NCBI GenBank assembly: GCA_947628665.1
Contig: CANRAU010000005.1
Span: 48,706 to 112,705 of the forward strand
Direction of reading: 5' to 3'
DNA length: 64,000 nucleotides
Origin: an uncultured Clostridia bacterium
Lineage (GTDB): Bacteria; Bacillota; Clostridia; Oscillospirales; Acutalibacteraceae
The notes beneath the pieces are model-generated. The model did no database searches. It saw only the letters and a list, made by a program, of their open reading frames with translations, and had not been told where the DNA came from. Shown piece by piece: positions 31,211-40,093 of the stretch. Position numbers and translations under genes: made by a program. Within the stretch, counting starts at the first letter, position 1. Every line of letters begins with the position of its first letter.

Positions 31211-32566
31211 ATGAACATTGTCATAGTCGGCGGCGGAAAGGTCGGCACGGCGTTGACCGAGCATTTGTCCAATGAAGGGCATGATGTGGTTGTCATCGAC
31301 AAAGACCCCAAGGTGATCGAAGAATCGGTCAACCAATTCGATGTGATGGGAATTTGCGGCAACGGCGTGAGCCATCAGGTGCAGACGGAAGCGGGCGTAG
31401 CGAAAGCCCACCTGCTGATCGCGGTCACCTCATCGGATGAACTGAACATCCTCTGCTGCCTGATGGCGAAAAAAATCGGTGTACAGCATACCATTGCCCG
31501 TGTGCGCAACCCCGAGTATGCCCAGCAAATGCATTTTTTGCGGGAAGAATTGGGGCTTAGTCTTGTGGTCAATCCCGAATTCGCGGCGGCGAATGAAATT
31601 GCGCGCGTGCTGCGTTTCCCGACTGCCATCAATATGGAGAGTTTTGCGGGAGATCGCGTGGACTTGGCCGAGATCAAGCTGCCCAAAGACAATGTGCTGG
31701 CGGGTATGTGTGTGCATGAGATCGCAAGCCGCTTAAAATCCCGTGTGCTGATTTGCGCGGTGCAGCGCGGCGACGCGATCTATATCCCCAACGGCAGCTT
31801 CCGTTTGGAAGCGGGGGACAGGCTGCATATCACCTCCAAGCGCAGCGACATGATCGCCTTTATGAAGGAATTGGGCATTTACCGCCACCGCACCAAAAAC
31901 GTGCTGATCTCGGGCGGCGGCAAAATGGGATATTATCTGGCGCGCCAGCTTTCCGAGACGGGGCATAAGGTCAAAGTGATCGAAAAGGACGAGGAACGGG
32001 CAAGGACGCTGGCACAGCTGCTGCCGCACGCCACGGTGATCGTAGGCGACGGCTCGGATCGTTCGCTGCTTTTGGAACAGGGGCTCGACAATCAGGACGC
32101 TTTCGTTGCGCTGGCGACCATGGATGAAGAAAATATCATCACCACGATGTATGCCGCTTCTCTGGGTGTGGGCAAAACGGTGGCGAAGGTCAACCGCGTG
32201 TCGCACGATCTGCTGCGCAGCATCGGCATAGAGACGGCGGTTTCCTCCAAAACGATCGCCGCCAACCAAATCGTGGGGTACGTTCGCGCGCTGGAAAATT
32301 CCGGCAGCAGCAGCGTGCAGACGCTGTACAAGCTGGTGGAAGGCCGTGTAGAGGCGCTGGAATTCCGCATCACTGCCGAGGACGCATTCTATATCGGCAG
32401 GATGCTCAAAGAATTGCGCATCCAGGACGATGTGATGATCGGGTGCATTTTGCGCAAAGGGAAGATTATCTATCCCTGCGGCGACGACAGCATTGAAACC
32501 GGCGACGGCGTGGTCGTCATTTCTTCGCATCACGGCTTTAAGACCTTTGAGGAAATCTTCTGCTGA
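31211..32566 (+). CDS. trkA: Trk potassium uptake regulatory protein TrkA
   Basis: The 451-aa protein consists of two tandem RCK units. Each has a nucleotide-binding fold, MNIVIVGGGKVGTALTEHL at the start and VLISGGGKMGYYLARQL at about residue 230, followed by a TrkA-C domain with EIKLP/SRLKSRVLICAVQRGD and a second copy near the end. TrkA gates the TrkH channel in response to NAD(H) or ATP/ADP, and TrkA-C domains can bind c-di-AMP in Firmicutes. CAGGAG precedes ATG 31211. trkH follows after 23 bases. Confidence 0.94.
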   Translation: MNIVIVGGGKVGTALTEHLSNEGHDVVVIDKDPKVIEESVNQFDVMGICGNGVSHQVQTEAGVAKAHLLIAVTSSDELNILCCLMAKKIGVQHTIARVRNPEYAQQMHFLREELGLSLVVNPEFAAANEIARVLRFPTAINMESFAGDRVDLAEIKLPKDNVLAGMCVHEIASRLKSRVLICAVQRGDAIYIPNGSFRLEAGDRLHITSKRSDMIAFMKELGIYRHRTKNVLISGGGKMGYYLARQLSETGHKVKVIEKDEERARTLAQLLPHATVIVGDGSDRSLLLEQGLDNQDAFVALATMDEENIITTMYAASLGVGKTVAKVNRVSHDLLRSIGIETAVSSKTIAANQIVGYVRALENSGSSSVQTLYKLVEGRVEALEFRITAEDAFYIGRMLKELRIQDDVMIGCILRKGKIIYPCGDDSIETGDGVVVISSHHGFKTFEEIFC

Positions 32567-32589
32567 AGCGGAACGGGAGCGGATAACGG

Positions 32590-34038
32590 ATGAATTACAG
32601 AATGGTCAGTACGACCGTCGGCAAAATTCTGATCGCAGAGGCGCTTTTGCTTCTTTTGCCGTTGAGCGTTGCCTTTTACTTTCATGAGTCGGATACGCTG
32701 TGGGCGTTTTTGGCAACCGGCTTGCTGCTTTTGCTCGTGGGTGGGCTTTTGGAAATCAAAAAGCCGCGCCACCGCCGTATTTATGCGCGCGAGGGCTTTA
32801 TGATCGTTGCCATTTCCTGGATGCTCATTTCCTGCTTCGGCGCGTTGCCGTTTCTCCTTTCGGGGGCGATCCGCAATCCGATAGACGCGGTGTTTGAAAC
32901 GGTATCGGGCTTCACCACCACGGGTTCGTCGATCCTTACGAATATCGAAGCGATGCCGAAAAGCCTTTTGTTCTGGCGCAGCTTTACGCACTGGATCGGC
33001 GGCATGGGCATCCTCATGTTCGTGCTGGCGTTTTTGCCGCAGCGCGAGAACCAATCCACCTACATTATGCGCGCGGAGGTGCCGGGTCCCTCCAAGGGCA
33101 AGCTGGTTTCCAAAACCATGGTGACCGCGCGAATTTTATACGCCATTTATTTTTGCATGACGGTCGTGGAGATCATCCTTTTGTGGGCGGGGGGTATCCC
33201 GCTGTTTGACAGCGTGACCACGGCGTTCGGCACGGCGGGTACGGGCGGCTTTTCCGTCCGCAATGCGAGCATTGCCGCTTACGACAGCGTTTACGCAGAG
33301 ATCGTAATCAGCCTGTTTATGCTGGCGTTCGGCGTGAATTTCAATTTGTATTATCTGCTTTTGGTGCGGCAGTTCAAACGCGTGTTCAAAAGCGACGAGC
33401 TGCGCTGGTACTTGGGGATCGTGGCGACCTCCACGGTGTTGATCACACTCAACATTTTGCCGCTCTATGACAATTTGGCCGAGGCGCTTCGCTATGCGGG
33501 CTTCCAGGTCGCTTCGATCATCACCACCACGGGCTTTTCCACGGCGGATTATACCGGATGGCCTGTCCTTTCGCAAATGCTGCTGCTTACGCTGTTCTGC
33601 ATCGGCGCGTGCGCGGGGTCTACGGGCGGCGGCTTTAAGGTCGAGCGTTTGGTCGTTATCTGCAAAGCGGCGCTCAGCCGTATCCGCAAATCGATCAATT
33701 CACGCGAAGTGGTCAGCATCAAATTGGACGGCAATGCGGTCGATATGCAATACGCTTACAATGTGCTGGCGTATTTGGCCGCATATGTCATCCTCGTGTT
33801 TCTTGGCATTTTCTTTATCTGTCTGGACAATGTGGATATGCCCGAAGCGATCAGCGCGGTGCTGACTTGTTTTAACAACATCGGTCCGGCTTTCGGAAAG
33901 CTCGGACCTGCGGGGAATTTCAGTTCGCTTTCCAACTTTTCTAAAGTCGTACTCAGCTTTTTGATGCTTGCGGGCAGGCTGGAGATTTATCCCATGATCA
34001 TTGTGTTCTACTATAGAGCATGGAAGCGGAAAAACTGA
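32590..34038 (+). CDS. trkH: TrkH-family potassium channel subunit
   Basis: The 482-aa membrane protein has the four membrane-pore-membrane repeats of TrkH/KtrB with filter loops TVSGFTTTGSS, AFGTAGTGGFSVRN, TTGFSTADYTGWP and CFNNIGPAFGKLGP. It takes up K+ together with the TrkA protein encoded just upstream. Length and the TrkA partner with two RCK units favour TrkH rather than KtrB naming, although the families intergrade. The operon ends at a strong hairpin after the stop. Confidence 0.94.
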   Translation: MNYRMVSTTVGKILIAEALLLLLPLSVAFYFHESDTLWAFLATGLLLLLVGGLLEIKKPRHRRIYAREGFMIVAISWMLISCFGALPFLLSGAIRNPIDAVFETVSGFTTTGSSILTNIEAMPKSLLFWRSFTHWIGGMGILMFVLAFLPQRENQSTYIMRAEVPGPSKGKLVSKTMVTARILYAIYFCMTVVEIILLWAGGIPLFDSVTTAFGTAGTGGFSVRNASIAAYDSVYAEIVISLFMLAFGVNFNLYYLLLVRQFKRVFKSDELRWYLGIVATSTVLITLNILPLYDNLAEALRYAGFQVASIITTTGFSTADYTGWPVLSQMLLLTLFCIGACAGSTGGGFKVERLVVICKAALSRIRKSINSREVVSIKLDGNAVDMQYAYNVLAYLAAYVILVFLGIFFICLDNVDMPEAISAVLTCFNNIGPAFGKLGPAGNFSSLSNFSKVVLSFLMLAGRLEIYPMIIVFYYRAWKRKN

Positions 34039-34071
34039 CCGCCAAAAAACAGAACGAAAACACCCGAACAT

Positions 34072-34106
34072 GAAAGTCGATACATTGGTATCGGCTTTCT
34101 TTTTTT
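34072..34106 (+). terminator. trkA-trkH terminator
   Basis: GAAAGTCGATAC (34072-34083) and GTATCGGCTTTC (34088-34099) pair over 12 bp with one G-U and run into TTTTTTT. Confidence 0.88.
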
Positions 34107-34169
34107 ATACGCATTTTGTTTCGTCGGTAAAACAAAAGGATATATTTTAGAAATTTATGAAAAAAAGCC

Positions 34170-34198
34170 TTGCATTTCCCTGCACAGTACATTATAAT
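34170..34198 (+). promoter_or_regulatory. sigma-A promoter of the division/cell-wall cluster
   Basis: TTGCAT (34170-34175) and TATAAT (34193-34198) are 17 bp apart, leaving a leader of about 85 bases before mraZ. The spacer contains TTTCCCTGCACAGTA, which also occurs at 58661-58675. Confidence 0.75.
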
Positions 34199-34290
34199 AA
34201 GAGCAAATAGGAGCGCAATTTCATAAAAAAGGTGTAAAAAGGGGAATGAATTCCTCAAAAAATCAGTAAGGAGAAAGGTGGCAGGTCGGC

Positions 34291-34701
34291 GTGTCTTTTT
34301 GGGGCAATTACCCGCATACATTAGACTCGAAAAACCGACTTTTTATCCCCGCTAAGTTCCGTGACGGACTTGGCGACAGCTTTGTGCTGTATTCTCCGAA
34401 GAATGACAACTGCCTGTATGCCTACAATGTACAGGAGTGGGAGCAGATCTGTGCCGAGGTCATTGAAAGCGGCAACCTGAATATGCAGCGGTACATTTTT
34501 GACGACGCGGTAAGCGTGGAGCCGGACAAGCAGGGCAGAGTCACGATCAAAGCGGAATTCTGCAAGCGCGCGGGTCTCAAAAAAGAAATCATCGTGGCGG
34601 GCGTCGGTAAGCGTATCGAGATTTGGGACGCAAAAAAACGTGCCGAGGCGCTCGAGCACGCCGAAGCGCTTTCCGATACGTACCCGAACATCCATTTTTA
34701 A
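34291..34701 (+). CDS. mraZ: transcriptional regulator MraZ
   Basis: The 136-aa product starts with FWGNYPHTLDSKNRLFIPAKFRDGLG and contains a second AbrB-like half with DKQGRVTIKAEFCKRAGL, the two swapped-hairpin DNA-binding modules of MraZ. MraZ binds repeats in its own promoter and controls the division/cell-wall cluster that it heads. The start is GTG 34291, with GGTGGCAGG upstream as a loose ribosome site. rsmH follows after 15 bases. Confidence 0.94.
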   Translation: MSFWGNYPHTLDSKNRLFIPAKFRDGLGDSFVLYSPKNDNCLYAYNVQEWEQICAEVIESGNLNMQRYIFDDAVSVEPDKQGRVTIKAEFCKRAGLKKEIIVAGVGKRIEIWDAKKRAEALEHAEALSDTYPNIHF

Positions 34702-34716
34702 CGGGGAGCGGGTACA

Positions 34717-35634
34717 ATGGCGTTTTCTCATGTTCCCGTACTGCTTCATGAAACCGTGGATGCGCTGCACATAAACCCCGACGGCCTTTACGTCGATTGC
34801 ACGGCGGGCGGCGGCGGGCATTCCGCAGAGATTTTAAAGCATTTGGCAAACGGCATATTGCTTGCCATTGACCGCGATCCCGAGGCGATCACCGCTTTGG
34901 AAGCACGCTTTCGGGGCGATCAGCGGGTAGAGATCGTACATGATACCTTCGATCATATCCAAGAAATTTTGGGCGACCGACGCGCCGATGGGATCCTTGC
35001 CGACTTGGGCGTCAGCTCGCATCAGCTGGATACCGCTGAACGCGGTTTTTCGTTTCATAAGGATGCGCGTTTGGATATGCGCATGAGCAAAAGCGGCGTT
35101 TGCGCAGCGGACGTCGTCAATACGTATACCGAAGCGGCGCTTTTCCGCGTGATCCGTGATTACGGCGAGGAACGGTATGCGCGCTCCATTGCCGCAAACA
35201 TCGTCCGTGCGCGGGCGCAAAAGCCAATCGAGACAACGTTTGAGCTGGTCGAGATCATTAAGGCTTCCATGCCGCAAAAGGCCATGCGCGACGCCCACCC
35301 GGCGCGGCGCACCTTTCAGGCGCTTCGCATGGAAGTCAATGGAGAGCTGACCCAACTGGATACGGCGCTCGACGCGATGTTCGACTGCTTGACGCTTGGC
35401 GGCGTGCTGGCGGTCATTACATTTCATTCTCTTGAGGACAGAATGGTGAAGCAGCGGTTTGCGGACTTCTCGCAGGGGTGTACCTGCCCGAAGGACTTTC
35501 CCGTCTGCGTCTGCGGCAAAACGCCGCGCGGCAAGGTACTCCTAAAAGGGCAGACTGCCTCGCAAACGGAACTGGAAGAAAATCCCCGTGCGCACAGCGC
35601 AAGACTGCGCGCCGTACAAAAGATCGACTTGTAA
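34717..35634 (+). CDS. rsmH: 16S rRNA (cytosine1402-N4)-methyltransferase RsmH
   Basis: The 305-aa enzyme has the MraW signatures: LHETVDAL, DCTAGGGGHSAEIL at the SAM site, GILADLGVSSHQLDTAERGFSF and ITFHSLEDRMVKQRF. It methylates C1402 of 16S rRNA in the decoding centre. It lies in its usual place between mraZ and ftsL. The C-terminal tail with ENPRAHSARLRAVQK is also typical. Confidence 0.96.
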   Translation: MAFSHVPVLLHETVDALHINPDGLYVDCTAGGGGHSAEILKHLANGILLAIDRDPEAITALEARFRGDQRVEIVHDTFDHIQEILGDRRADGILADLGVSSHQLDTAERGFSFHKDARLDMRMSKSGVCAADVVNTYTEAALFRVIRDYGEERYARSIAANIVRARAQKPIETTFELVEIIKASMPQKAMRDAHPARRTFQALRMEVNGELTQLDTALDAMFDCLTLGGVLAVITFHSLEDRMVKQRFADFSQGCTCPKDFPVCVCGKTPRGKVLLKGQTASQTELEENPRAHSARLRAVQKIDL

Positions 35635-35676
35635 CGCTTGGTTATGTGAATCGTAAAGGAAGGGAAAGGAGAAGGC

Positions 35677-36234
35677 ATGGCGAACTATCCGAAATACAGA
35701 GATACGGATTTTGCGCGTTTTGAACCGCCCGCATCGGCTTATGAGCGGGGCGCGGCACGCAAAATCGTAGAAATGCCGCCGTTTGAGGAACAGAAAAAGC
35801 CTCAAATGCAGCTGGTCGAAAAGAAGAAAAAAACAGTCGCGCAGGCGCGCCGCGAAATGCGTTTGGGCGCAAGGCAGGCGGCCAAGGTTTTGGTGATCGC
35901 GATTTGCCTGCTCTCCATGTTCGCTGCGTTGCTTTACGGGCGGTTGCGCGTGGACGAACTGACACGCCAGGTGAATTCCGTTTCGGCCAAGCTCGAGGAA
36001 GCGCAGGGCGAGAATGTGCGGCTGAATATGCAGCTTGATTCGATGATCTCCCTCGAAAAGGTGGAAAACTTCGCCAAAAACGATTTGGGCATGACCAAAG
36101 TCGAGGGCTATCAAATCGAATACATCGATCTAACAGGCACGGACAGCATCACCGTCTCCGGCGGCAAATCGGCAGAACCCAAAGGGGAAACGTCGATCAC
36201 GGAAAAACTGCTGGAATATCTGAAAGCGGAATAA
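35677..36234 (+). CDS. ftsL: FtsL-like cell division protein
   Basis: The 185-aa protein has a basic cytoplasmic N-terminus, one membrane helix at about residues 68-87 (VLVIAICLLSMFAALLYGRL), then a leucine/heptad-like coiled coil (VDELTRQVNSVSAKLEEAQGENVRLNMQL) and LEKVENFAKNDLGMTK, the usual FtsL/DivIC pattern. FtsL joins FtsQ and DivIC to switch on septal peptidoglycan synthesis. Sequence conservation in this family is low; position between rsmH and the PBP gene is the main support. It is longer than most FtsL proteins, through both tails. Confidence 0.85.
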   Translation: MANYPKYRDTDFARFEPPASAYERGAARKIVEMPPFEEQKKPQMQLVEKKKKTVAQARREMRLGARQAAKVLVIAICLLSMFAALLYGRLRVDELTRQVNSVSAKLEEAQGENVRLNMQLDSMISLEKVENFAKNDLGMTKVEGYQIEYIDLTGTDSITVSGGKSAEPKGETSITEKLLEYLKAE

Positions 36235-36245
36235 AATACGTATAG

Positions 36246-36282
36246 AACGAGGGTTAAGACGAAAACGCTCTTAACTCTCGTT
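36246..36282 (+). terminator. hairpin between ftsL and the PBP gene
   Basis: AACGAGGGTTAAGA (36246-36259) pairs with TCTTAACTCTCGTT (36269-36282) over 14 bp with one G-U pair. The tail after it is only weakly U-rich, so it may be a partial terminator or an mRNA processing/stability element rather than a full stop. Confidence 0.55.
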
Positions 36283-36338
36283 TGGTATGTTTGAAAGCCT
36301 TGTTTTGCGGGGCTTCCAAGGGGAGGAGCAGCGCAGCT

Positions 36339-38555
36339 ATGAAAACGCGACCGTCCAAAAGAACGGCGACCCGCGCAAAGTGGGCGTTGATTTTAATTTC
36401 TGTGGCATTTTTATACGGCATCGGCGGTCTGTTTTTCGCTTCCATCGTACACGGGGAAGAAAACCGCCTCAAGGCGGAGCGCAACCAGCTTTCCGATACG
36501 CAGATCGCCGCGCAGCGCGGTACGATTTACGATTCCAATATGAAGGTGCTTGCCAAAAGCGCGTCAGCATGGCTTGTGTATATCAATCCTTCCAAAATCA
36601 AGGACGACGCGCAAAAGGAATTGGTCGTTTCGGGTCTTTGCAGCATTTTGGGCGTGGACGAGGATTCGGTGCGCACAAAGGCGGCCAAAACCAAAACCGG
36701 CTATCAAAAAATCGCGGGCGAAGTCGAAACCGACGTGAAAGAGAAGCTCCAGGCCTATATCACCGAGCATAAGAAAGAGAAGCTCTCGACCGTGATCGGC
36801 ATTGACCCCGATACCAAGCGGTATTATCCGTATTCCTCTTTTGCATCGACCATCATCGGATTCACGAATGCCGACGATCAGGGCGTAGGCGGTATAGAAA
36901 TGCAGTATGACGAAACGCTGACGGGCGTTTCGGGACGCATCATCACCGCGAAAAACGCGCGGCAGGGTTCTATGTCGAGCGATTACGAAACCACCTATGA
37001 CGCCAAGCCCGGCGAAAGTCTTGTGCTGACGATCGACGAGGTCATTCAGTATTATTTGGAGCAGAGCTTGAGTCAGGCGCTGGTCGATACGGGCGCAAAA
37101 TACGCCTACGGCATTGTCATGGACGTGGATACGGGCGCGGTGCTCGGTATGACCAGCAAGCCCGATTTTGACCTCAACAATCCGCGCCGTATTTCCAATC
37201 AGACGCTTTCCGACACCATCGCCGCCATAACGGACGAGAAGCAGCGCGCGCAGGAGACGACCAACGCGCTCTATGCCCAGTGGCGCAACCGCGTCATCAG
37301 CGATACCTATGAACCGGGCTCGGTTTTCAAAACCGTTGTTGTAGCGGGCGCGCTGGAAGAGGGCGTGGTCGATTTGAATACGAGCTATACCTGCGTCGGC
37401 CATATTAAAGTCGGCGACCGCGTTCGACACTGCTGGAAAACCGGCGGCCATGGGCATGAAACGCTGACCCAGGGACTGATGAATTCCTGCAACCCATTTT
37501 TCATCACCATCGGGCAAAAGCTCGGGAAAGAGAAATTTTACAAATACTTTGACGCGTTCGGTCTGACCGAAAAGACGGGCATCGACCTGCCCGCCGAATA
37601 TGCGCCCATTGCAGGCAAGACCTTTCATTCCCTCGAAGATATGACCATCTCCGATCTCGCCGCCAGTTCCTTCGGGCAGTCCTTTACCGTCAGCCCCATT
37701 CAGATGATCACAGCGGTCAACACCATTGCAAACGGCGGCAAGCTGATGCAGCCGTATGTGGTGGATTCGTATTTGGACAGCGACGGCAACGTGGTCAAAA
37801 AGACTGTTCCCACGGTAAAGCGGCAGGTCGTTTCGGAAAAGACCGCCTCTACCGTGGCGAATATGATGGAGCAGGTCGTCTCGATCGGCACAGGTAAAAA
37901 CGCTTATGTTGCGGGCTACCACGTTGCGGGGAAAACGGGTACGAGTGAAAAGCTCGGCGTAGAGGACGTATATATCGCTTCCTTCGCGGGCTTTGCGCCT
38001 GCGGACGATCCGCAGATCTCGATTTTGATCGCCATTGATGAGCCGGTCGGCGCACATGGCGGCGGCGCGGTTGCCGCGCCCATAGCAGGACGGCTGCTGG
38101 AACAGATTTTGACCTATTTGAACGTCGAACCGCAGTATGAGGACAGCGAGATCAGCAACATTTCCTCGGTTGCGCCGTCTCTGGTGAGCTTGTCGGTTTC
38201 CGAAGCGAAAAATACGGCTTCCAAGTTTACGGTTCGCGTGGTCGGCAACGGCGACAAGGTTATTTCCCAAACGCCTGCCGCAGGGCAGCAAATGCGCAAG
38301 GGCGGCGTGATCGTTGTGTATACCGAAGAAAATACGCCGAAGGAGACCGCCGTAGTGCCGGATCTGAACAACCTTTCCATTTCCGACGCCAATCGCAGGG
38401 CAATCGACGCGGGCTTCAACATCCGAATTTCCGGCACGACCAATTCGGGCGAGGTGCTTTCCTATAAGCAAAGCCTTGCAGCGGGAACAGAGGCGGAAAA
38501 GGGCAGCGTCATTACGGTATACTTTAAATCCAATGTGAATGTGCAGGACGCTTAA
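36339..38555 (+). CDS. class B penicillin-binding protein with PASTA domains
   Basis: This 738-aa transpeptidase has a short cytoplasmic tail, a membrane helix near residue 20-40, the PBP dimer domain, and the catalytic motifs SVFK (Ser 328), SCN, and KTG (532-534), then two PASTA repeats in the last 140 residues. Such proteins crosslink septal peptidoglycan with FtsW. Both vegetative PBP2B/FtsI and sporulation-specific SpoVD have this layout; as the only such gene here and next to ftsL, a division role is likely. ATG 36339 follows AGGGGAGGAG. Confidence 0.93.
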   Translation: MKTRPSKRTATRAKWALILISVAFLYGIGGLFFASIVHGEENRLKAERNQLSDTQIAAQRGTIYDSNMKVLAKSASAWLVYINPSKIKDDAQKELVVSGLCSILGVDEDSVRTKAAKTKTGYQKIAGEVETDVKEKLQAYITEHKKEKLSTVIGIDPDTKRYYPYSSFASTIIGFTNADDQGVGGIEMQYDETLTGVSGRIITAKNARQGSMSSDYETTYDAKPGESLVLTIDEVIQYYLEQSLSQALVDTGAKYAYGIVMDVDTGAVLGMTSKPDFDLNNPRRISNQTLSDTIAAITDEKQRAQETTNALYAQWRNRVISDTYEPGSVFKTVVVAGALEEGVVDLNTSYTCVGHIKVGDRVRHCWKTGGHGHETLTQGLMNSCNPFFITIGQKLGKEKFYKYFDAFGLTEKTGIDLPAEYAPIAGKTFHSLEDMTISDLAASSFGQSFTVSPIQMITAVNTIANGGKLMQPYVVDSYLDSDGNVVKKTVPTVKRQVVSEKTASTVANMMEQVVSIGTGKNAYVAGYHVAGKTGTSEKLGVEDVYIASFAGFAPADDPQISILIAIDEPVGAHGGGAVAAPIAGRLLEQILTYLNVEPQYEDSEISNISSVAPSLVSLSVSEAKNTASKFTVRVVGNGDKVISQTPAAGQQMRKGGVIVVYTEENTPKETAVVPDLNNLSISDANRRAIDAGFNIRISGTTNSGEVLSYKQSLAAGTEAEKGSVITVYFKSNVNVQDA

Positions 38556-38615
38556 GGGGCAGTTTCCCAAAGCGTTCAGGGTGTAAAAGCGAAGGCGCTT
38601 TTAGGAGGATGCATT

Positions 38616-40052
38616 TTGCAAATAACAGAGCTTTTGAAACGGGTTCACTACACAGGCACTTTTGCCGATGCAAATGTGCTGGATATTACCGACGATTCCC
38701 GTGCTGTCAAGGTAGGCTCGGTGTTCGTCTGCATCCGCGGCGCGCATTTTGACGGCCACACCGCCGCGTTGCAGGCGCAGAAAGACGGCGCGGTACTGAT
38801 CGTCGCCGAACACGATACCGGAGCGGACAATCAGATCTTGGTCGAAAATACCCGCAGCGCGTATGCGCTTTTGTGCGCGGCGTTTTACGGGTATCCCGCC
38901 GAACGGCTGACGCTCATCGGCGTAACGGGCACGAACGGCAAAACCACAACCACCATGCTTTTAAAATCCGTATTCGACAAAGCGGGTATGCAAGCGGGGC
39001 TTGTGGGGACGGTGCGCAATATGATCGGGCAAACGGTCATTCCCGCGTCTCTGACCACGCCCGACAGCAAGGCACTGCAAAAGCTGTTTGCCGATATGGT
39101 TGCGGCGGGCTGCACGCACTGCGTTATGGAGGTTTCTTCGCAGGCGCTCGAACAGCGCCGCGTGGACGGCTGCCGCTTTGCAATCGCCCTGTTTACCAAT
39201 TTGACGCAGGATCATTTGGACTATCACGGGACGTTTGAAAATTATCTGCTTGCCAAACGCAAGCTGTTTACCATGGCGGATTTGGCCATACTCAACGCCG
39301 ACGACCCCTATGCCGAAAAAATGGTCGAGGGGCTTTCGGTGCGGACGCTGCGTTTTTCCGTGCATCGGGATGACGTCGATTATGTTGCGAAAAATGTGCA
39401 GTGCTTCGCGGACGGCGTGCAGTATGAAATGCTCGGCCGCGGGACGATCGGGCGCGTCAACATACGCATTCCGGGGCATTTCACCGTGTATAATTCCATG
39501 GGGGCGGCCGTTTGCGCGCTGGCGGCGGGTCTGGACTTTGAAACCGTGCTGACCCTGCTTTCCGAAGCGCCGGGCGTACCCGGGCGCGTCGAAGTCGTTC
39601 CGACCGATACGCCGTATACGGTGGTAATCGACTATGCGCATTCGCCCGACGGGCTGCAAAACGTGCTTTCCTCCCTTCGCGAAATCGCCAAAAGGCGGAT
39701 CATCACCGTATTCGGCTGCGGCGGCGACCGTGACCGCACCAAACGGCCGAAAATGGGGAAGATCGTGGGGGAACTTGCAGATGTGGCAGTCGTCACTTCG
39801 GATAATCCCCGAACGGAAGAACCCGAAGCGATCATTCGGGACATTTTGGAGGGCATGAACGGTTCGCGGGCGCGCATCAAGGTCATCACCAACCGCACCG
39901 AAGCGATCCGTTATGCGCTTTCCATCGCGAAAGCGGACGATTTGGTACTGCTTGCGGGGAAAGGGCATGAGACTTATCAAATTTTAGGTACGCAGAAAGT
40001 CCACTATGACGAACGCGAGATCGTTGCACAGATCCTTGCAGAGAAGCAATAA
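38616..40052 (+). CDS. murE: UDP-MurNAc-tripeptide synthetase MurE (meso-DAP adding)
   Basis: The 478-aa Mur ligase shows the ATP loop GVTGTNGKTTTT at about residue 103, the FTNLTQDHLDYH segment with the carbamylated-lysine neighbourhood, and the substrate motif DNPR (about 396), which in this family selects meso-diaminopimelate rather than lysine. It adds the third residue of the peptidoglycan stem in the cytoplasm. The start is TTG 38616, with AGGAGG upstream. murF follows after 41 bases. Confidence 0.96.
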   Translation: MQITELLKRVHYTGTFADANVLDITDDSRAVKVGSVFVCIRGAHFDGHTAALQAQKDGAVLIVAEHDTGADNQILVENTRSAYALLCAAFYGYPAERLTLIGVTGTNGKTTTTMLLKSVFDKAGMQAGLVGTVRNMIGQTVIPASLTTPDSKALQKLFADMVAAGCTHCVMEVSSQALEQRRVDGCRFAIALFTNLTQDHLDYHGTFENYLLAKRKLFTMADLAILNADDPYAEKMVEGLSVRTLRFSVHRDDVDYVAKNVQCFADGVQYEMLGRGTIGRVNIRIPGHFTVYNSMGAAVCALAAGLDFETVLTLLSEAPGVPGRVEVVPTDTPYTVVIDYAHSPDGLQNVLSSLREIAKRRIITVFGCGGDRDRTKRPKMGKIVGELADVAVVTSDNPRTEEPEAIIRDILEGMNGSRARIKVITNRTEAIRYALSIAKADDLVLLAGKGHETYQILGTQKVHYDEREIVAQILAEKQ

Positions 40053-40093
40053 GGGAGAAAGGGCGGTACGGGGATTCGAGCCGCAAAAAGGAT

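Noticed and set aside
36564..38570. A 668-codon minus-strand frame opposite the penicillin-binding protein gene
   Set aside because: Same reasoning: the plus strand has all PBP motifs and a good ribosome site, while the minus frame shows no domain or start signal.
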